Below are positions 1-8,495 of a stretch of 64,000 nucleotides of DNA, one piece after another; the first letter of the stretch is position 1; the number at the start of each line of letters is the position of its first letter. Made by a program: the position numbers and the translations under genes. The notes below the pieces were generated by a model. It was not told the origin of the DNA, ran no database searches, and worked only from the letters and a program-made list of their open reading frames with translations. Source of the stretch: BQJD01 sp964350265 (GTDB taxonomy: Bacteria > Pseudomonadota > Gammaproteobacteria > Arenicellales > CAJQKF01); the NCBI GenBank assembly GCA_964350265.1, contig CAYGJZ010000004.1, positions 34,232 through 98,231 of the forward strand. The letters run 5' to 3'.

Positions 1-705
1 CCCGTAGCGCATCACCGAGTCGAGGTCGTAGGGCGGCAGGCCGATGTAGGCAAGCATGGCGCCATCGATGGTGCCGCGCTCCACTGCCTGGTAGATCTCC
101 GGACCGGTCAGGCGAATGGGCGTGGCGCCGAGCAGGGTCAGGGTCTGGTGCTTGGCATCACCGGAGGCGTACAGCTTCAGGCCGGACAGGTCCTGGTAGG
201 AATTCAATTCTGCCTCGGCGGTCATCACCGTGTAGGGTGCGAGCATGTTGGCGAACATCACGCGAACGCCCTGCGGCTTGATCTCCTCCTCGTAGAGAAT
301 GCCGCCGGGCGCCATCAGGCTGCTCAGCGCCAGGCTGCCCGCACAGGCGGTCTGGAACATGTCGGGCAGTTCGCCCACCACCGACAGCGGCAACTTCTCC
401 GGCACGTAGGCAGGCGCCACCGCGCCGACCTCGGCGACCCCGTTCTGCACCAGGGAAAGAATGTCCTTGGCCTTGCCAAGCTGCTGTGCCGGGAAGTGCT
501 GGAACTCGATGCGGCCGTTGCCAAGCTCCACTGCCTTGTCCATCCACGCCTTGGCGCCCTCGGTGAGGATGTAGTGGCTGGTGGGGAAAATGTCGGCGAC
601 CTTGATCACCACCTTGTCCTCGGCGACGGCCGCCTGGAACAGGGACTGGGTGGCCAGCAGGCCGGCCACGGACAATGCGACACGAACGATTCGACGGGTT
701 TTCAT
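1..705 (-). CDS. TRAP transporter substrate-binding protein, DctP family (3' end cut by window edge)
   Basis: Periplasmic binding protein of a tripartite ATP-independent transporter that would capture an organic acid for a DctQM permease. The ATG at 705 follows a strong GGAGGAG ribosome site. Residues 1-28 form a signal peptide (basic MKTRR start, hydrophobic core, AVA cleavage site). The mature part has the family pattern, including QQLGKAKDILSLVQNG and a later IYQAVERGTIDG. 235 codons are visible and stay open to base 1; the family runs to about 330-345 residues, so roughly 100 are missing. Any permease genes would lie outside the window. A palindrome at 766-777 sits in its upstream region. 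Family assignment is firm; the substrate is unknown. Confidence 0.88.
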   Translation of the reverse strand, partial: MKTRRIVRVALSVAGLLATQSLFQAAVAEDKVVIKVADIFPTSHYILTEGAKAWMDKAVELGNGRIEFQHFPAQQLGKAKDILSLVQNGVAEVGAVAPAYVPEKLPLSVVGELPDMFQTACAGSLALSSLMAPGGILYEEEIKPQGVRVMFANMLAPYTVMTAEAELNSYQDLSGLKLYASGDAKHQTLTLLGATPIRLTGPEIYQAVERGTIDGAMLAYIGLPPYDLDSVMRYG

Positions 706-765
706 TTCTCCTCCTATGTTCTGTATTGAGAACGTTGTTACTATATTAAAACACCGTCCCTGTTC

Positions 766-777
766 GTTGTCTACAAC
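766..777. promoter_or_regulatory. GntR-type palindrome upstream of the TRAP binding protein gene
   Basis: GTTGTCTACAAC is a perfect 5+2+5 inverted repeat in an AT-richer patch (721-757) between the divergent genes at 705 and 872. It fits the TTGTnnACAA form common for FadR/FCD-type GntR operators. On the minus strand TATAGT/TAATAT-like -10 candidates lie at 740-748, so a bound repressor would sit near the -35 position. Assignment to a particular regulator is inference. Confidence 0.4.
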
Positions 778-871
778 CCCGGAACATCTCCCCCGGGCAC
801 CGCGACCAGGCCGCAACCCACCCCGTTTCGCTGTCACCATCCGGACACCGTCATGGCCGCAGACTCCGGCC

Positions 872-1513
872 ATGCATGTTTCCATTTCGCGGACCATCCC
901 TGCCCTGCTGCTGCTCGCCGCCGTGGCCGGCAACAGCGGCGCGCAGCCGTTGCTGCCGCTGTCGACGGGTTTCGGTGACTGGCAGGAGGTACGCATCGAG
1001 GGCGCGACCCGCTACCGGATCGATCACCGGTGGCAGCCGCCGGCCCTGCGCGCCGATACCGATGGCGGAGCCTCGGCCATGGTGCTGCGCCGTCGCATCG
1101 CCCTCGACCCGCTGCCGGTGCTGACCTTCCAGTGGCGAACCGACCGCCACTTCCGCGCCCTCGACCCGCGCCGCGACGACCAGTTCGACTTCGTGCTCCG
1201 CGTCAGCGCCACGGTTCGTCGCGGGCCGTTGCCCTGGCAGTCGCGCACGTTGAGCTACGCGGTGGCCGATCGACCGCTGGGGGAGGTCTTCCGCCACCCG
1301 AAGAACGCGCGCGTGGTGGTCAAGGTCATGGCCAACACCGACGCGGAGGAAAACCAGTGGCATACCGCGCGCCTTGCCCTGCGCGACGACATGCGGTCAT
1401 TGCTGGATGCACAGATCGGCCATATCGACGCGCTGTCCATCCTGGTCGACAACGACAGCGCCGGCCTGCGCACCACCACCTGGGTGCGGGGCGTGACGAT
1501 GCTGCCCGAGTAG
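872..1513 (+). CDS. DUF3047-like exported protein
   Basis: 213 residues. The ATG at 872 was chosen because it begins a clean signal peptide (residues 1-24, cleavage near NSGA/Q); no good Shine-Dalgarno is visible. The mature part resembles DUF3047: a FGDWQEV and TRYRID opening, a GGASAMVLRR strand, PVLTFQWR, then a closing segment with LSILVDNDSAG. This is probably a periplasmic beta-sandwich protein; no catalytic residues are recognisable and the function is unknown. It is divergent from the TRAP gene and convergent with the DUF6644 gene, whose stop lies 14 bases away. Confidence 0.7.
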   Translation: MHVSISRTIPALLLLAAVAGNSGAQPLLPLSTGFGDWQEVRIEGATRYRIDHRWQPPALRADTDGGASAMVLRRRIALDPLPVLTFQWRTDRHFRALDPRRDDQFDFVLRVSATVRRGPLPWQSRTLSYAVADRPLGEVFRHPKNARVVVKVMANTDAEENQWHTARLALRDDMRSLLDAQIGHIDALSILVDNDSAGLRTTTWVRGVTMLPE

Positions 1514-1526
1514 GCCGTTCGGCCGC

Positions 1527-1988
1527 CTAGTCGACGAAGGCCAGCAGGCGGCCGCAGGCCAGCACGGCAAGCCAGGTGAGCAGGGAGAGAGCGCCGGTAC
1601 GGCGGCGCGCGGCAGGTGACAACCGGGCCAGTCCGCCGCGGGCATGCACGGCGAGCGCGTGCAGCGTGCCGAAGAGAATCAGCGCCAGCTTGGCGAGGAA
1701 CAGCGGCAGCGCCGCGTATTCGCTGGCACGGATGGCGAAGAGGCAGGCGCCGGTGAGCACCGCCAGCAACAGTCCGCTCGCCGCCACCGGCACCAGCACC
1801 GTGCGCAGGGCGGCGTCGTCGGCGCTGGCGAAGGCGCCGACGAGCTTCAGGTCAAGGGCGGTGACGGCGCCGACCAGCAGCGCCAGGCCGAGGATGTGGG
1901 CGGCGTTGACGGCGGCATAGCCATAGCGGGAATGGCGCAGCCACTCGGCCAGCGCGACGTCCTCGACGACGGCCAGCAACGCCTCCAC
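1527..1988 (-). CDS. DUF6644-like integral membrane protein
   Basis: About 153 residues from a GTG at 1988, 17 bases after the stop of the DUF6152 gene, so the two are probably co-transcribed. The frame stays open further upstream, but the protein-like composition begins at VEALLAVVEDVALAEWL. About four membrane segments are visible, near residues 22-45, 60-85, 95-115 and 130-150. EWLRHSRYGYAAVNAAHILG is typical of this family. The function is not established; its regular neighbour is the DUF6152 protein. The exact start is uncertain (GTG 1988 or a TTG four codons later). Confidence 0.72.
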   Translation of the reverse strand: MEALLAVVEDVALAEWLRHSRYGYAAVNAAHILGLALLVGAVTALDLKLVGAFASADDAALRTVLVPVAASGLLLAVLTGACLFAIRASEYAALPLFLAKLALILFGTLHALAVHARGGLARLSPAARRRTGALSLLTWLAVLACGRLLAFVD

Positions 1989-2005
1989 GGCAGCAACCCG
2001 GGGCT

Positions 2006-2371
2006 TCAGTCTCGACCGGGATACAGTTCGTGCAGGGTACCATCGAGCCACAACCGTTCGGCCTTCAGGCGCTTCTCGTCGGGGTCCTTCGATGGCTCGC
2101 CGGACACCTTCAGCGTGACCCCCACGGCCAGTGCGCCATCGGCGATGCCGGCTCGCTGGTTGCGCCAGGTCTGGCCGACTTCCACCTTCCAGCGGGTGCC
2201 GTCGACGTCCAGGACCAGGCTGCCATGGGGATTGCCGAGACTGGCCTCGACGATGGTGCCGGTGAGCTCGAGGTTCTCGCCGGTGGTCCATGCCCAGCCA
2301 TGGTGGGCATGGGCGGTGGTGGCGACGGCCAGGGTCAGCAGCGTCGCGACGAGGAGGGATCGCATCGGCAT
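2006..2371 (-). CDS. DUF6152 family exported protein
   Basis: 121 residues. ATG 2371 is preceded by GGAG at 7 bases; an ATG two codons on (2365) is a weaker alternative. A signal peptide of about 21 residues ends in AHA. The mature protein is small and beta-rich, with HHGWAWTTGENLELTGTIVE, NPHGSLVLDVDGTRWKVEVG and a late LWLDGTLHELYPGRD, which I recognise as DUF6152. The histidine-rich start could bind metal, but that is inference. It forms an apparent two-gene operon with the DUF6644 membrane protein. An extended -10 (TGCTAGGCT, minus strand, around 2406-2414) lies upstream. Confidence 0.75.
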   Translation of the reverse strand: MPMRSLLVATLLTLAVATTAHAHHGWAWTTGENLELTGTIVEASLGNPHGSLVLDVDGTRWKVEVGQTWRNQRAGIADGALAVGVTLKVSGEPSKDPDEKRLKAERLWLDGTLHELYPGRD

Positions 2372-2465
2372 GCCCGTTCTCCATTGCACTGGTTTCGGTG
2401 CACGTAGCCTAGCACCGTCACGCGACGCGGGCGCGCGCATGACCAAAGGGTAACGGGACCGTCGC

Positions 2466-2810
2466 TCACCGCCCCGTGTCGCCCCCCGTGCCGCCGTGGT
2501 GCACCGCCAGCCACACCGTGGCCTGTGCCGGGTCGGTCCAGCGCACCCGGTGACGGGCGTGGGCGGGAATGGCGAGGTAGTCGCCGGCAACGAGATCGCA
2601 GCGGCGGCCATCGGCGAACTCGACGATGGCCGCGCCGGTGACCACCAGCACCCATTCCGCGCGCGCCTGGTCGTACCAGCCCTCGGCCGGCGATGCATGC
2701 CCGCGGGAGACGATGCGCTCGATGCGCAGCGCACCGTCTTCCAGCAGCGCCTGGAAATCCTCCTCGCCATGCTCCGGCAGGTCGGCGAGGAGATTCCCGT
2801 CGCCGCTCAC
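2466..2810 (-). CDS. Cupin domain protein
   Basis: 114 residues, starting with GTG at 2810 that overlaps the metY stop as GTGA, which suggests translational coupling. It is a single-domain cupin: EWVLVVTGAAIVEFADG is the first motif, with glutamate replacing most of the usual histidines, and HARHRVRWTDP is the second. LVAGDYLAIPAHARHRV is the typical middle loop. Small cupins of this type often act as sensors or isomerases. No enzyme assignment is possible. Coupling to metY hints at a link with sulfur amino-acid metabolism, but this is weak. Confidence 0.8.
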   Translation of the reverse strand: MSGDGNLLADLPEHGEEDFQALLEDGALRIERIVSRGHASPAEGWYDQARAEWVLVVTGAAIVEFADGRRCDLVAGDYLAIPAHARHRVRWTDPAQATVWLAVHHGGTGGDTGR

Positions 2811-4075
2811 GACGCCGCCAGCGCCTGCTCGATGTCGGCGATGATGTCGTCGCGGTGCTCGATGCCGATGGACAGCCGCACCATGTCCTCGGAAACCCCG
2901 GCGCTGGCCAGTTCCTCGGCGGCCAACTGGCGATGGGTGGTGGTGGCGGGGTGGCAGGCCAGGCTCTTCGCATCGCCGATGTTGACCAGCCGCTTGACCA
3001 GGCCAAGGGCGTCGATGAAACGGGCACCGGCCTCGCGGCCGCCCTCGATGCCGAAGCTCAGGATGGAGGAAGGACGGCCACCGGTGTATCGCTCGGCCAG
3101 GGCATGGTAGGGGCTGTCGGCCAGGCCGGCATAGCGCACCCAGGTCACCTTGTCATGGCTGTCGAGGTAGTTGGCCACCGCCATCGCGTTGTCCACGTGG
3201 CGCTCCATGCGCAGCGACAGCGTTTCCAGCCCCTGCATGATCATCAGCGCGTTGAACGGCGACAGCGCGGCGCCGGTGTTGCGCAGCGGCACCACCCGGG
3301 CACGACCGATGAAGGCGGCCGGACCCAGGGCGTCGGTGTAGACCACGCCGTGGTAGGAGGGATCCGGCTCGTTGAACTGGGCGAAACGCGGGTTGTCCTT
3401 CCACGGGAACTTGCCCGAGTCGACGATGATGCCGCCGATGGAGGTGCCGTGCCCGCCGATGTACTTGGTCAGCGAGTGCACCACGATGTCGGCGCCATGC
3501 TCGATGGGTCGCCACAGCGCCGGGGTGGCGACGGTGTTGTCCACCACCACCGGAATGCCGTGGCGATGGGCGATCTTGGCGATGGCCTCGACGTCGGCGA
3601 TGTTGCCCGCCGGGTTGCCGATGGTTTCGCAGAACACCATGCGGGTACGGTCGTCGATCAGCGCTTCCAGCGAGGCCGGTTCGTCGGCGTTGAAGAACCG
3701 GCACTCGACACCGGTCTGCGGCAGGGTATGGGCGAACAGGTTGTAGGTGCCGCCGTAGAGCTGGCTGACCGAGAGAATGTTGTCGCCGGCCCGCGCCAGG
3801 GTCTGCACGCTGGCGGTGATGGCGGCCATGCCGGAGGCCATGGCCAGCGAGGCGATACCGCCCTCGAGCTGCGCAAGGCGTTCCTCCAGCACCGCGTTGG
3901 TGGGATTCATGATGCGCGTGTAGATGTTTCCTTCCACCTTCAGGTCGAACAGGTCGGCACCGTGCTGGGTGTTGTCGAAGTAGTAGGAGGTGGTCTGGTA
4001 CAGCGGCACGGCGACCGCGTGGGTGGCCGGATCGCCGGCGAAGCCGCCGTGGATGGCGATGGTTTCAGGTTTCAT
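2807..4075 (-). CDS. metY: O-acetylhomoserine aminocarboxypropyltransferase (sulfhydrylase)
   Basis: 422 residues; ATG 4075 has GGAG six bases upstream. A PLP enzyme of the Cys/Met metabolism family that makes homocysteine from O-acetylhomoserine and sulfide. Visible are the YTRIMNPTNAVLEERLA segment near residue 52, the VVVDNTVATP strand with its PLP-contacting aspartate near 179, and the PLP lysine in HSLTKYIGGHG at residue 204. Length and motifs fit MetY better than cystathionine gamma-synthase, although gamma-lyase activity cannot be excluded. It lies downstream of glnE in the same direction (73 bases), with the cupin gene overlapping its end. Confidence 0.9.
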   Translation of the reverse strand: MKPETIAIHGGFAGDPATHAVAVPLYQTTSYYFDNTQHGADLFDLKVEGNIYTRIMNPTNAVLEERLAQLEGGIASLAMASGMAAITASVQTLARAGDNILSVSQLYGGTYNLFAHTLPQTGVECRFFNADEPASLEALIDDRTRMVFCETIGNPAGNIADVEAIAKIAHRHGIPVVVDNTVATPALWRPIEHGADIVVHSLTKYIGGHGTSIGGIIVDSGKFPWKDNPRFAQFNEPDPSYHGVVYTDALGPAAFIGRARVVPLRNTGAALSPFNALMIMQGLETLSLRMERHVDNAMAVANYLDSHDKVTWVRYAGLADSPYHALAERYTGGRPSSILSFGIEGGREAGARFIDALGLVKRLVNIGDAKSLACHPATTTHRQLAAEELASAGVSEDMVRLSIGIEHRDDIIADIEQALAAS

Positions 4076-4148
4076 GGATGCTCCGGTGGCTGTGGTTGTG
4101 TGTCGGGTTCGAGCGGCCGCGGCCCGGTTGGCCGAACGGCGAACGGGA

Positions 4149-6980
4149 CTAGCCCGGACCGCCCTGGTCGGCAAGCGCGGCGAAACATGCACGCCAGGCG
4201 TCGATCACGTCCTTGCGGGTGTGCAGGCTGGCATCGGCATCGATCAGCGCAGGCCGTTCCTCGAGGCGCAGCTCGAGTTCCAGGGCCAGGTATTCACGGC
4301 AGGCCGACTGCAGCATGGCGGCCTCGCCGGCCTCCATGATACCCGCTTCGGCCAGTGCACCGAGAATCTCGATGGTGCCGCGCGGCGCCAGCACCTGCGG
4401 GCAGTCGGCGGCCCGTGCCAGCACGTGGTACTGGGCCAGGAACTCGATGTCCACCAGGCCGCCCTCGCCCAGCTTGAGGTCGAACTGCTGCTCGCTGCTG
4501 CGACTGTTGGCCTCGCTCATGCGCCGACGCATGTCGACCACCTCCCGGCCCAGTGCCAGCGGGTCGCGGCGGCGGCACAGGATCCGTGCGCGGATGGCCT
4601 CGAAGCGCTCGCGCAGCAGCGCGGGGCCATCGACCATGCGCGAACGCACCAGCGCCTGGTGTTCCCAGGTCCAGGCCTGTTGCTGCTGGTAGTCGGAGAA
4701 GGCCCGCACCGAGCTGACCATGGTCCCGGAGTGACCGCTGGGACGCAGGCGCAGATCGGTCTCGTAGAGCACGCCGGCCCGGGTGGTGGTGTTGAGCACG
4801 TGGGTGATGCGCTGGGCGAGACGGCTGTGGTAGTAGCCCAGCGACGGGTTCATCTCCGCCGCCACCGCCGGCTCGGCATCGAACAGGAAGACCAGGTCGA
4901 GGTCGGACTGGTAGGACAGCTCGGCGCCGCCGAACTTGCCGTAGCCGACCACGCCGAACAGCAACTGCTCCTCGATGCCCTCCACCGAGGTGCGCACCTT
5001 GCTGCTCAGCGAGGCCCGCGCCACCGACACCACCTCGCCGATCACCGCGCTGGCCAGGTCGCTCAGGCCGCGACGGACCGCCAGCGGCTCCAGCGCCCCG
5101 GCGATGGCCAGCGCCGCAACCCGCAGGAAATAGCCGTTCTTGTACTCGCGCAGGCCGTCCATCTGCGCCTCCATGTCGCCGTGCATCGGCTGCAGGCGAC
5201 GGTGCAGCTCGGCAGCGATCTGTTCCACCGGCTCCAGGCGGGTGTTGGCGATGGGATCGAGCAGTTCGTCGAGGATCACCGGGTGCTGGCCGATCCAGCG
5301 CGCCACCCAGGCGCTGGTGCCGATCAACTGCACCAGCTGGCGCAACGCCAGCGCGTTCTCCGCCAGCAGGGCGAAGTAGGCGGAGCGGTGACCGATGCCC
5401 TCGATGACCTGGATGAAGCGCACCAGCGAGCGATCCGGCGCGCGCGCCCTGGCGATCTCCTTCAAGGCCGCCGGCAACATGCGATCGAGGCGTTCGCGGC
5501 CATTGCGCGAGAAACCCTGGTAGACCCGCCCCTCGCGCACACCGCGCACCAGCGACAGCGCCTGGCCCGGGTCGGCGAAGCCGTGCTCGGCCAGGAAGGC
5601 GGTGCAGACCTGCTCGCTGCGGGTCGCGAACCAGACGTCGGCGAAGCCGTCGAGCTCGTCGTCGGCCGGTGTCTCCTCGGTCTGGAACAGCCGCGCGAAG
5701 GACGCCTGCACCTGTTCGCGGTGCGCGGACAGCGCCGCGGCGAAGGCGGCGTAGTCGGCGAAGCCCATGGCGGTGGCAAGACGCGCGCGGCCGGCCTCGT
5801 CGGTGGGCAGTTGCTGGGTCTGCTGGTCGTCGAACATCTGCAGGCGGTGCTCGGTGTTGCGCAGGAAGGCATAGGCATCGAGCAGCCGGTCGCGCTCCTC
5901 GGCCTCGATCACCTGCAAGCGGACCAGCGCATCGAAGGCCGCGTACAGGCTGCCGGTCTGCAGGTCGCGTTCGCGACCACCGCGAATCAACTGGTGGCTC
6001 TGCACCACGAACTCGATCTCGCGGATGCCGCCCGGCCCGAGCTTGATGTCGTTGCGCCGGCCCTTGCGCGCCAGCTCGCGGTTGATCAGCGTCTTCATCT
6101 CGCGAATGGACTCGAAGGCGCTGAAGTCCAGGTACTTGCGGTAGACGAAGGGTCGCAGCAGGGCGAGCAGCTCGGCGCCGCAGCGGCGGTCCCCGGCCAC
6201 CACCCGCGCCTTGATCATCGCGTAGCGTTCCCAGTCGCGGCCATGGGCCTGGTAGTAGTGCTCCATGGCGCCGAAGGACAGGGCCAGCGGACCGCTGCCG
6301 CCATTGGGCCGCAGCCGCATGTCGGTGCGGAAGACGAAGCCGTCCGCCGACGGCTCGTCGAGCATGCGCACCAGCTGGCGTCCCAGGCGCAGGAAGAACT
6401 CCTCGTTGGACAGCGCCCGGGGGCCGTCGGTCTCGCCGCCCTCGGTGAAGCAGAAGATGAGGTCCACGTCGGAGGAGAAATTCAGCTCGCGGCCGCCGAG
6501 CTTGCCCAGGCCCAGCACCACCATCGGCACCGCCTCGCCGCTGTCGCGCCCGCGCGGCACGCCGTGGCGTTCGCCGAGCTCGCGGTAGAGGGTGGCCAGG
6601 GCGGCATCGATCAGGGTGTCGGCCAGTTCCGACAGCGCGGCGAGGGTGTCGCGCAACGTGTAGACGCCGGCGAGGTCGGCCCAGGCCACCAGGCACATGC
6701 TGCGACGACGCTGGCGACGCAGTTCCACGTACAGCGCCTCGCTGTCCATCGCCGCGGCCAGCGGCGCCTCCACGGCGCCGGCCAGCGCGCCCTCGACGTA
6801 GCCCCGGCTGGCCGGGTGGGCGAGGATCCATGCCGCCAGCTCCTCGTCCAGCGACAGTGCCCGGGCCAGGAAGCGGCTCGCGTCCAGCGCCCCGGCAAGG
6901 CCGTCGAGCAGCGGGTGACCGGCGAAACGCTCCGTCACCGCTGCCGGCAGCACGGTGTCCCCGGCCGCCGGTGGGTTCAT
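4149..6980 (-). CDS. glnE: Bifunctional glutamine synthetase adenylyltransferase / adenylyl-removing enzyme
   Basis: 943 residues, the usual GlnE length. It controls glutamine synthetase by adding or removing AMP in response to PII. Two homologous nucleotidyltransferase halves are clear: LGKLGGRELNFSSDVDLIF in the N-terminal removase half and YGKFGGAELSYQSDLDLVF in the C-terminal transferase half, each with the paired aspartates that bind metal. ATG 6980 was chosen because it lies 10 bases after the amrBA stop and gives the family length; there is no strong Shine-Dalgarno, so translation may be coupled to the upstream gene. The opposite strand has a very long open frame that is only a codon-bias shadow. 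Confidence 0.95.
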   Translation of the reverse strand: MNPPAAGDTVLPAAVTERFAGHPLLDGLAGALDASRFLARALSLDEELAAWILAHPASRGYVEGALAGAVEAPLAAAMDSEALYVELRRQRRRSMCLVAWADLAGVYTLRDTLAALSELADTLIDAALATLYRELGERHGVPRGRDSGEAVPMVVLGLGKLGGRELNFSSDVDLIFCFTEGGETDGPRALSNEEFFLRLGRQLVRMLDEPSADGFVFRTDMRLRPNGGSGPLALSFGAMEHYYQAHGRDWERYAMIKARVVAGDRRCGAELLALLRPFVYRKYLDFSAFESIREMKTLINRELARKGRRNDIKLGPGGIREIEFVVQSHQLIRGGRERDLQTGSLYAAFDALVRLQVIEAEERDRLLDAYAFLRNTEHRLQMFDDQQTQQLPTDEAGRARLATAMGFADYAAFAAALSAHREQVQASFARLFQTEETPADDELDGFADVWFATRSEQVCTAFLAEHGFADPGQALSLVRGVREGRVYQGFSRNGRERLDRMLPAALKEIARARAPDRSLVRFIQVIEGIGHRSAYFALLAENALALRQLVQLIGTSAWVARWIGQHPVILDELLDPIANTRLEPVEQIAAELHRRLQPMHGDMEAQMDGLREYKNGYFLRVAALAIAGALEPLAVRRGLSDLASAVIGEVVSVARASLSSKVRTSVEGIEEQLLFGVVGYGKFGGAELSYQSDLDLVFLFDAEPAVAAEMNPSLGYYHSRLAQRITHVLNTTTRAGVLYETDLRLRPSGHSGTMVSSVRAFSDYQQQQAWTWEHQALVRSRMVDGPALLRERFEAIRARILCRRRDPLALGREVVDMRRRMSEANSRSSEQQFDLKLGEGGLVDIEFLAQYHVLARAADCPQVLAPRGTIEILGALAEAGIMEAGEAAMLQSACREYLALELELRLEERPALIDADASLHTRKDVIDAWRACFAALADQGGPG

Positions 6981-6990
6981 GCCGCCATGC

Positions 6991-8352
6991 TCACGATTCG
7001 CCGAAGGATTCGGTGGTGTAGCGCTCGGCGCGCAGGTCCCGCGGCCAGCCGGCGGTGGGCATCGACGCCTTGCGCCGCAGGGCGTCGACGAAATCCTCCG
7101 GCCGCGGAATGCTCTCCCAGACACTGGGCAGGAAGGTGGCACGGTGCTCGCCGAGGGACAGCGTCAGGCCGTGGACCCCCGGTCGCAGCCGGGCCAGCAG
7201 CTCGGCCTGCGAGGACGCCGGCACCGCCTCGGGAGCCGACAGCACCGAGATCGACAGCCGCAGCCGCGCCAGCTCGTCGCCGGCCAGCGGCGGGAATCGC
7301 GGATCCGCCGAGGCCGCGCGCACGGCATTGTCCGCCACCTGGTGCAGCAGTGGCCGATCCGCCACCAGGCTGCCGATGCAGCCACGCAGGGCGCCATCGA
7401 TGGTCAGCGTGACGAAGCAGGCCGCCGGCGCCTGGCAGACCGCCGGCCAACGGCGTTCGTCGATGCGCGCGGTGGCACCGTCGATGGCGCCGGTGATGCT
7501 GGCACGCGCCAGCGCCAGCAGCCGGGCCCGGGTGTCGGCATCGAAGCGTGGCTTGGCGGGACCGGCAACCAGGCTGGCATAGCCGACCACGCGGTCGCGC
7601 GACCCGGCGGTATCGCCGGAGTTGCGCACGTCCACCGCGACCAGTTCCTCGCCCTGCCCGGACAGGCTTTGCAGCAGCGCCGCCAGCGGCAGGAAGCCAC
7701 AGGCCCGCTCCGGTCGCATCTCCTGCCAGGCGAGCCGCTCCATGCACGCCACGGTGCCCTGGTCGATCCGCCGCGCGGCCGGGTAGGCATGGAAGTGCGA
7801 CAGGTCGGAGCTGACCACCACCAGGGCATCGTCCTCCGCCAGCATGGCGTCGATCACCGGTCGCAGCCGGTCGGGATGAATCTCCCCCACCACCAGCGGC
7901 ACCACGCTGGCGTCGGGCAGCGCCAGCTGCAGGAAGGGCAGGTGCACCTCCAGGCTGTGCTCGCGCTCGTGGCAGGCATCGTTGACCGCCACGAAGTCAC
8001 GGCGCGCGGAAATCCGCTGCAGTCGCTCCCGGTCCACCGCCACCTCGCCGAGGGGCGTGGCGAAGGCGTGGTGGGAGGGCGAGGCAACGCCACGCACCGC
8101 CACCCGGTGTGCCGGACCGAGCAGGTAGACGCAGCGCACCGGCGCCCGGCGGTTGGCCAGCGCGCGGTAGGCGCTGCCGGCCACCGCGCCGGAGTAGACG
8201 TGCCCGGCATGGGGCGCGACCAGTGCCCTCGGCACCCGTTCGCAGGCCACCCCGGACTCGAGGTAGCCGCGCACGGCGGCGCCAAGACGCGCGGCATCGG
8301 CCTCGTAGAAGGTGCCTGCCAGCGCCGCCGGCCGAACGTCGCTGCGGTTCAT
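6991..8352 (-). CDS. AmmeMemoRadiSam system B-A fusion protein (MEMO1-like + AMMECR1-like)
   Basis: 453 residues. Residues 1 to about 270 are a MEMO1/AmrB domain (extradiol-dioxygenase-like fold): ALVAPHAGHVYSG near the start, then HEREHSLEVHLPFLQ and VVSSDLSHFH with the metal-ligand-type histidines. From about 280 to 453 is an AMMECR1/AmrA domain with LTIDGALRGCIGSL, RFPPLAGDEL and a closing WPRDLRAERYTTESF. The two parts are separate genes in many organisms but fused here. ATG 8352 fits the domain start. The gene is divergent from the radical SAM partner (8496), with a recognisable promoter at 8378-8406. The biochemical role of this three-part system is unresolved. Confidence 0.9.
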   Translation of the reverse strand: MNRSDVRPAALAGTFYEADAARLGAAVRGYLESGVACERVPRALVAPHAGHVYSGAVAGSAYRALANRRAPVRCVYLLGPAHRVAVRGVASPSHHAFATPLGEVAVDRERLQRISARRDFVAVNDACHEREHSLEVHLPFLQLALPDASVVPLVVGEIHPDRLRPVIDAMLAEDDALVVVSSDLSHFHAYPAARRIDQGTVACMERLAWQEMRPERACGFLPLAALLQSLSGQGEELVAVDVRNSGDTAGSRDRVVGYASLVAGPAKPRFDADTRARLLALARASITGAIDGATARIDERRWPAVCQAPAACFVTLTIDGALRGCIGSLVADRPLLHQVADNAVRAASADPRFPPLAGDELARLRLSISVLSAPEAVPASSQAELLARLRPGVHGLTLSLGEHRATFLPSVWESIPRPEDFVDALRRKASMPTAGWPRDLRAERYTTESFGES

Positions 8353-8377
8353 GTCTTGTTTCCGTGCATCGCGTTGC

Positions 8378-8406
8378 AGTGTATGCGCGCGCGCCGGAGC
8401 CGACAA
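8378..8406 (-). promoter_or_regulatory. Sigma70-like promoter of the amrBA fusion gene
   Basis: On the minus strand, TTGTCG (8406-8401) and TACACT (8383-8378) are separated by exactly 17 bases, about 25 bases upstream of ATG 8352. It faces the amrS promoter at 8424-8453, so the three system parts are driven from one 143-base divergent region. Confidence 0.5.
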
Positions 8407-8423
8407 CATCGACCCGGCGGGGA

Positions 8424-8453
8424 TTGACGCTGCCCGACTCCGCTGCCTACAGT
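8424..8453 (+). promoter_or_regulatory. Sigma70-like promoter of the AmmeMemoRadiSam radical SAM gene
   Basis: TTGACG (8424-8429) and TACAGT (8448-8453) with an 18-base spacer, ending 42 bases before ATG 8496. Hexamer quality is good for such GC-rich DNA. Confidence 0.5.
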
Positions 8454-8495
8454 GGTGCCACGAGGCCGCGCCGCACGCGGCCGGAGGAACCGACC

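Noticed and set aside
1513..1524. GGCCGTTCGGCC between convergent stop codons as a terminator
   Set aside because: Only four to five pairs with a very short loop and no T-run. Such palindromes are common by chance at this G+C content.
4100..4145. GC-rich palindromic stretch after glnE as a terminator
   Set aside because: The best fold needs several bulges and includes a generic GCGGCCGC palindrome. No clean stem or T-run.
3990..7412. Very long open frame on the plus strand opposite glnE (and similar long opposite-strand frames at 20777-24748 and 37612-40521)
   Set aside because: They mirror real genes in GC-rich DNA where third positions are mostly G/C. Their products are His/Gln/Gly/Arg-rich repeats with no domain or ribosome site.
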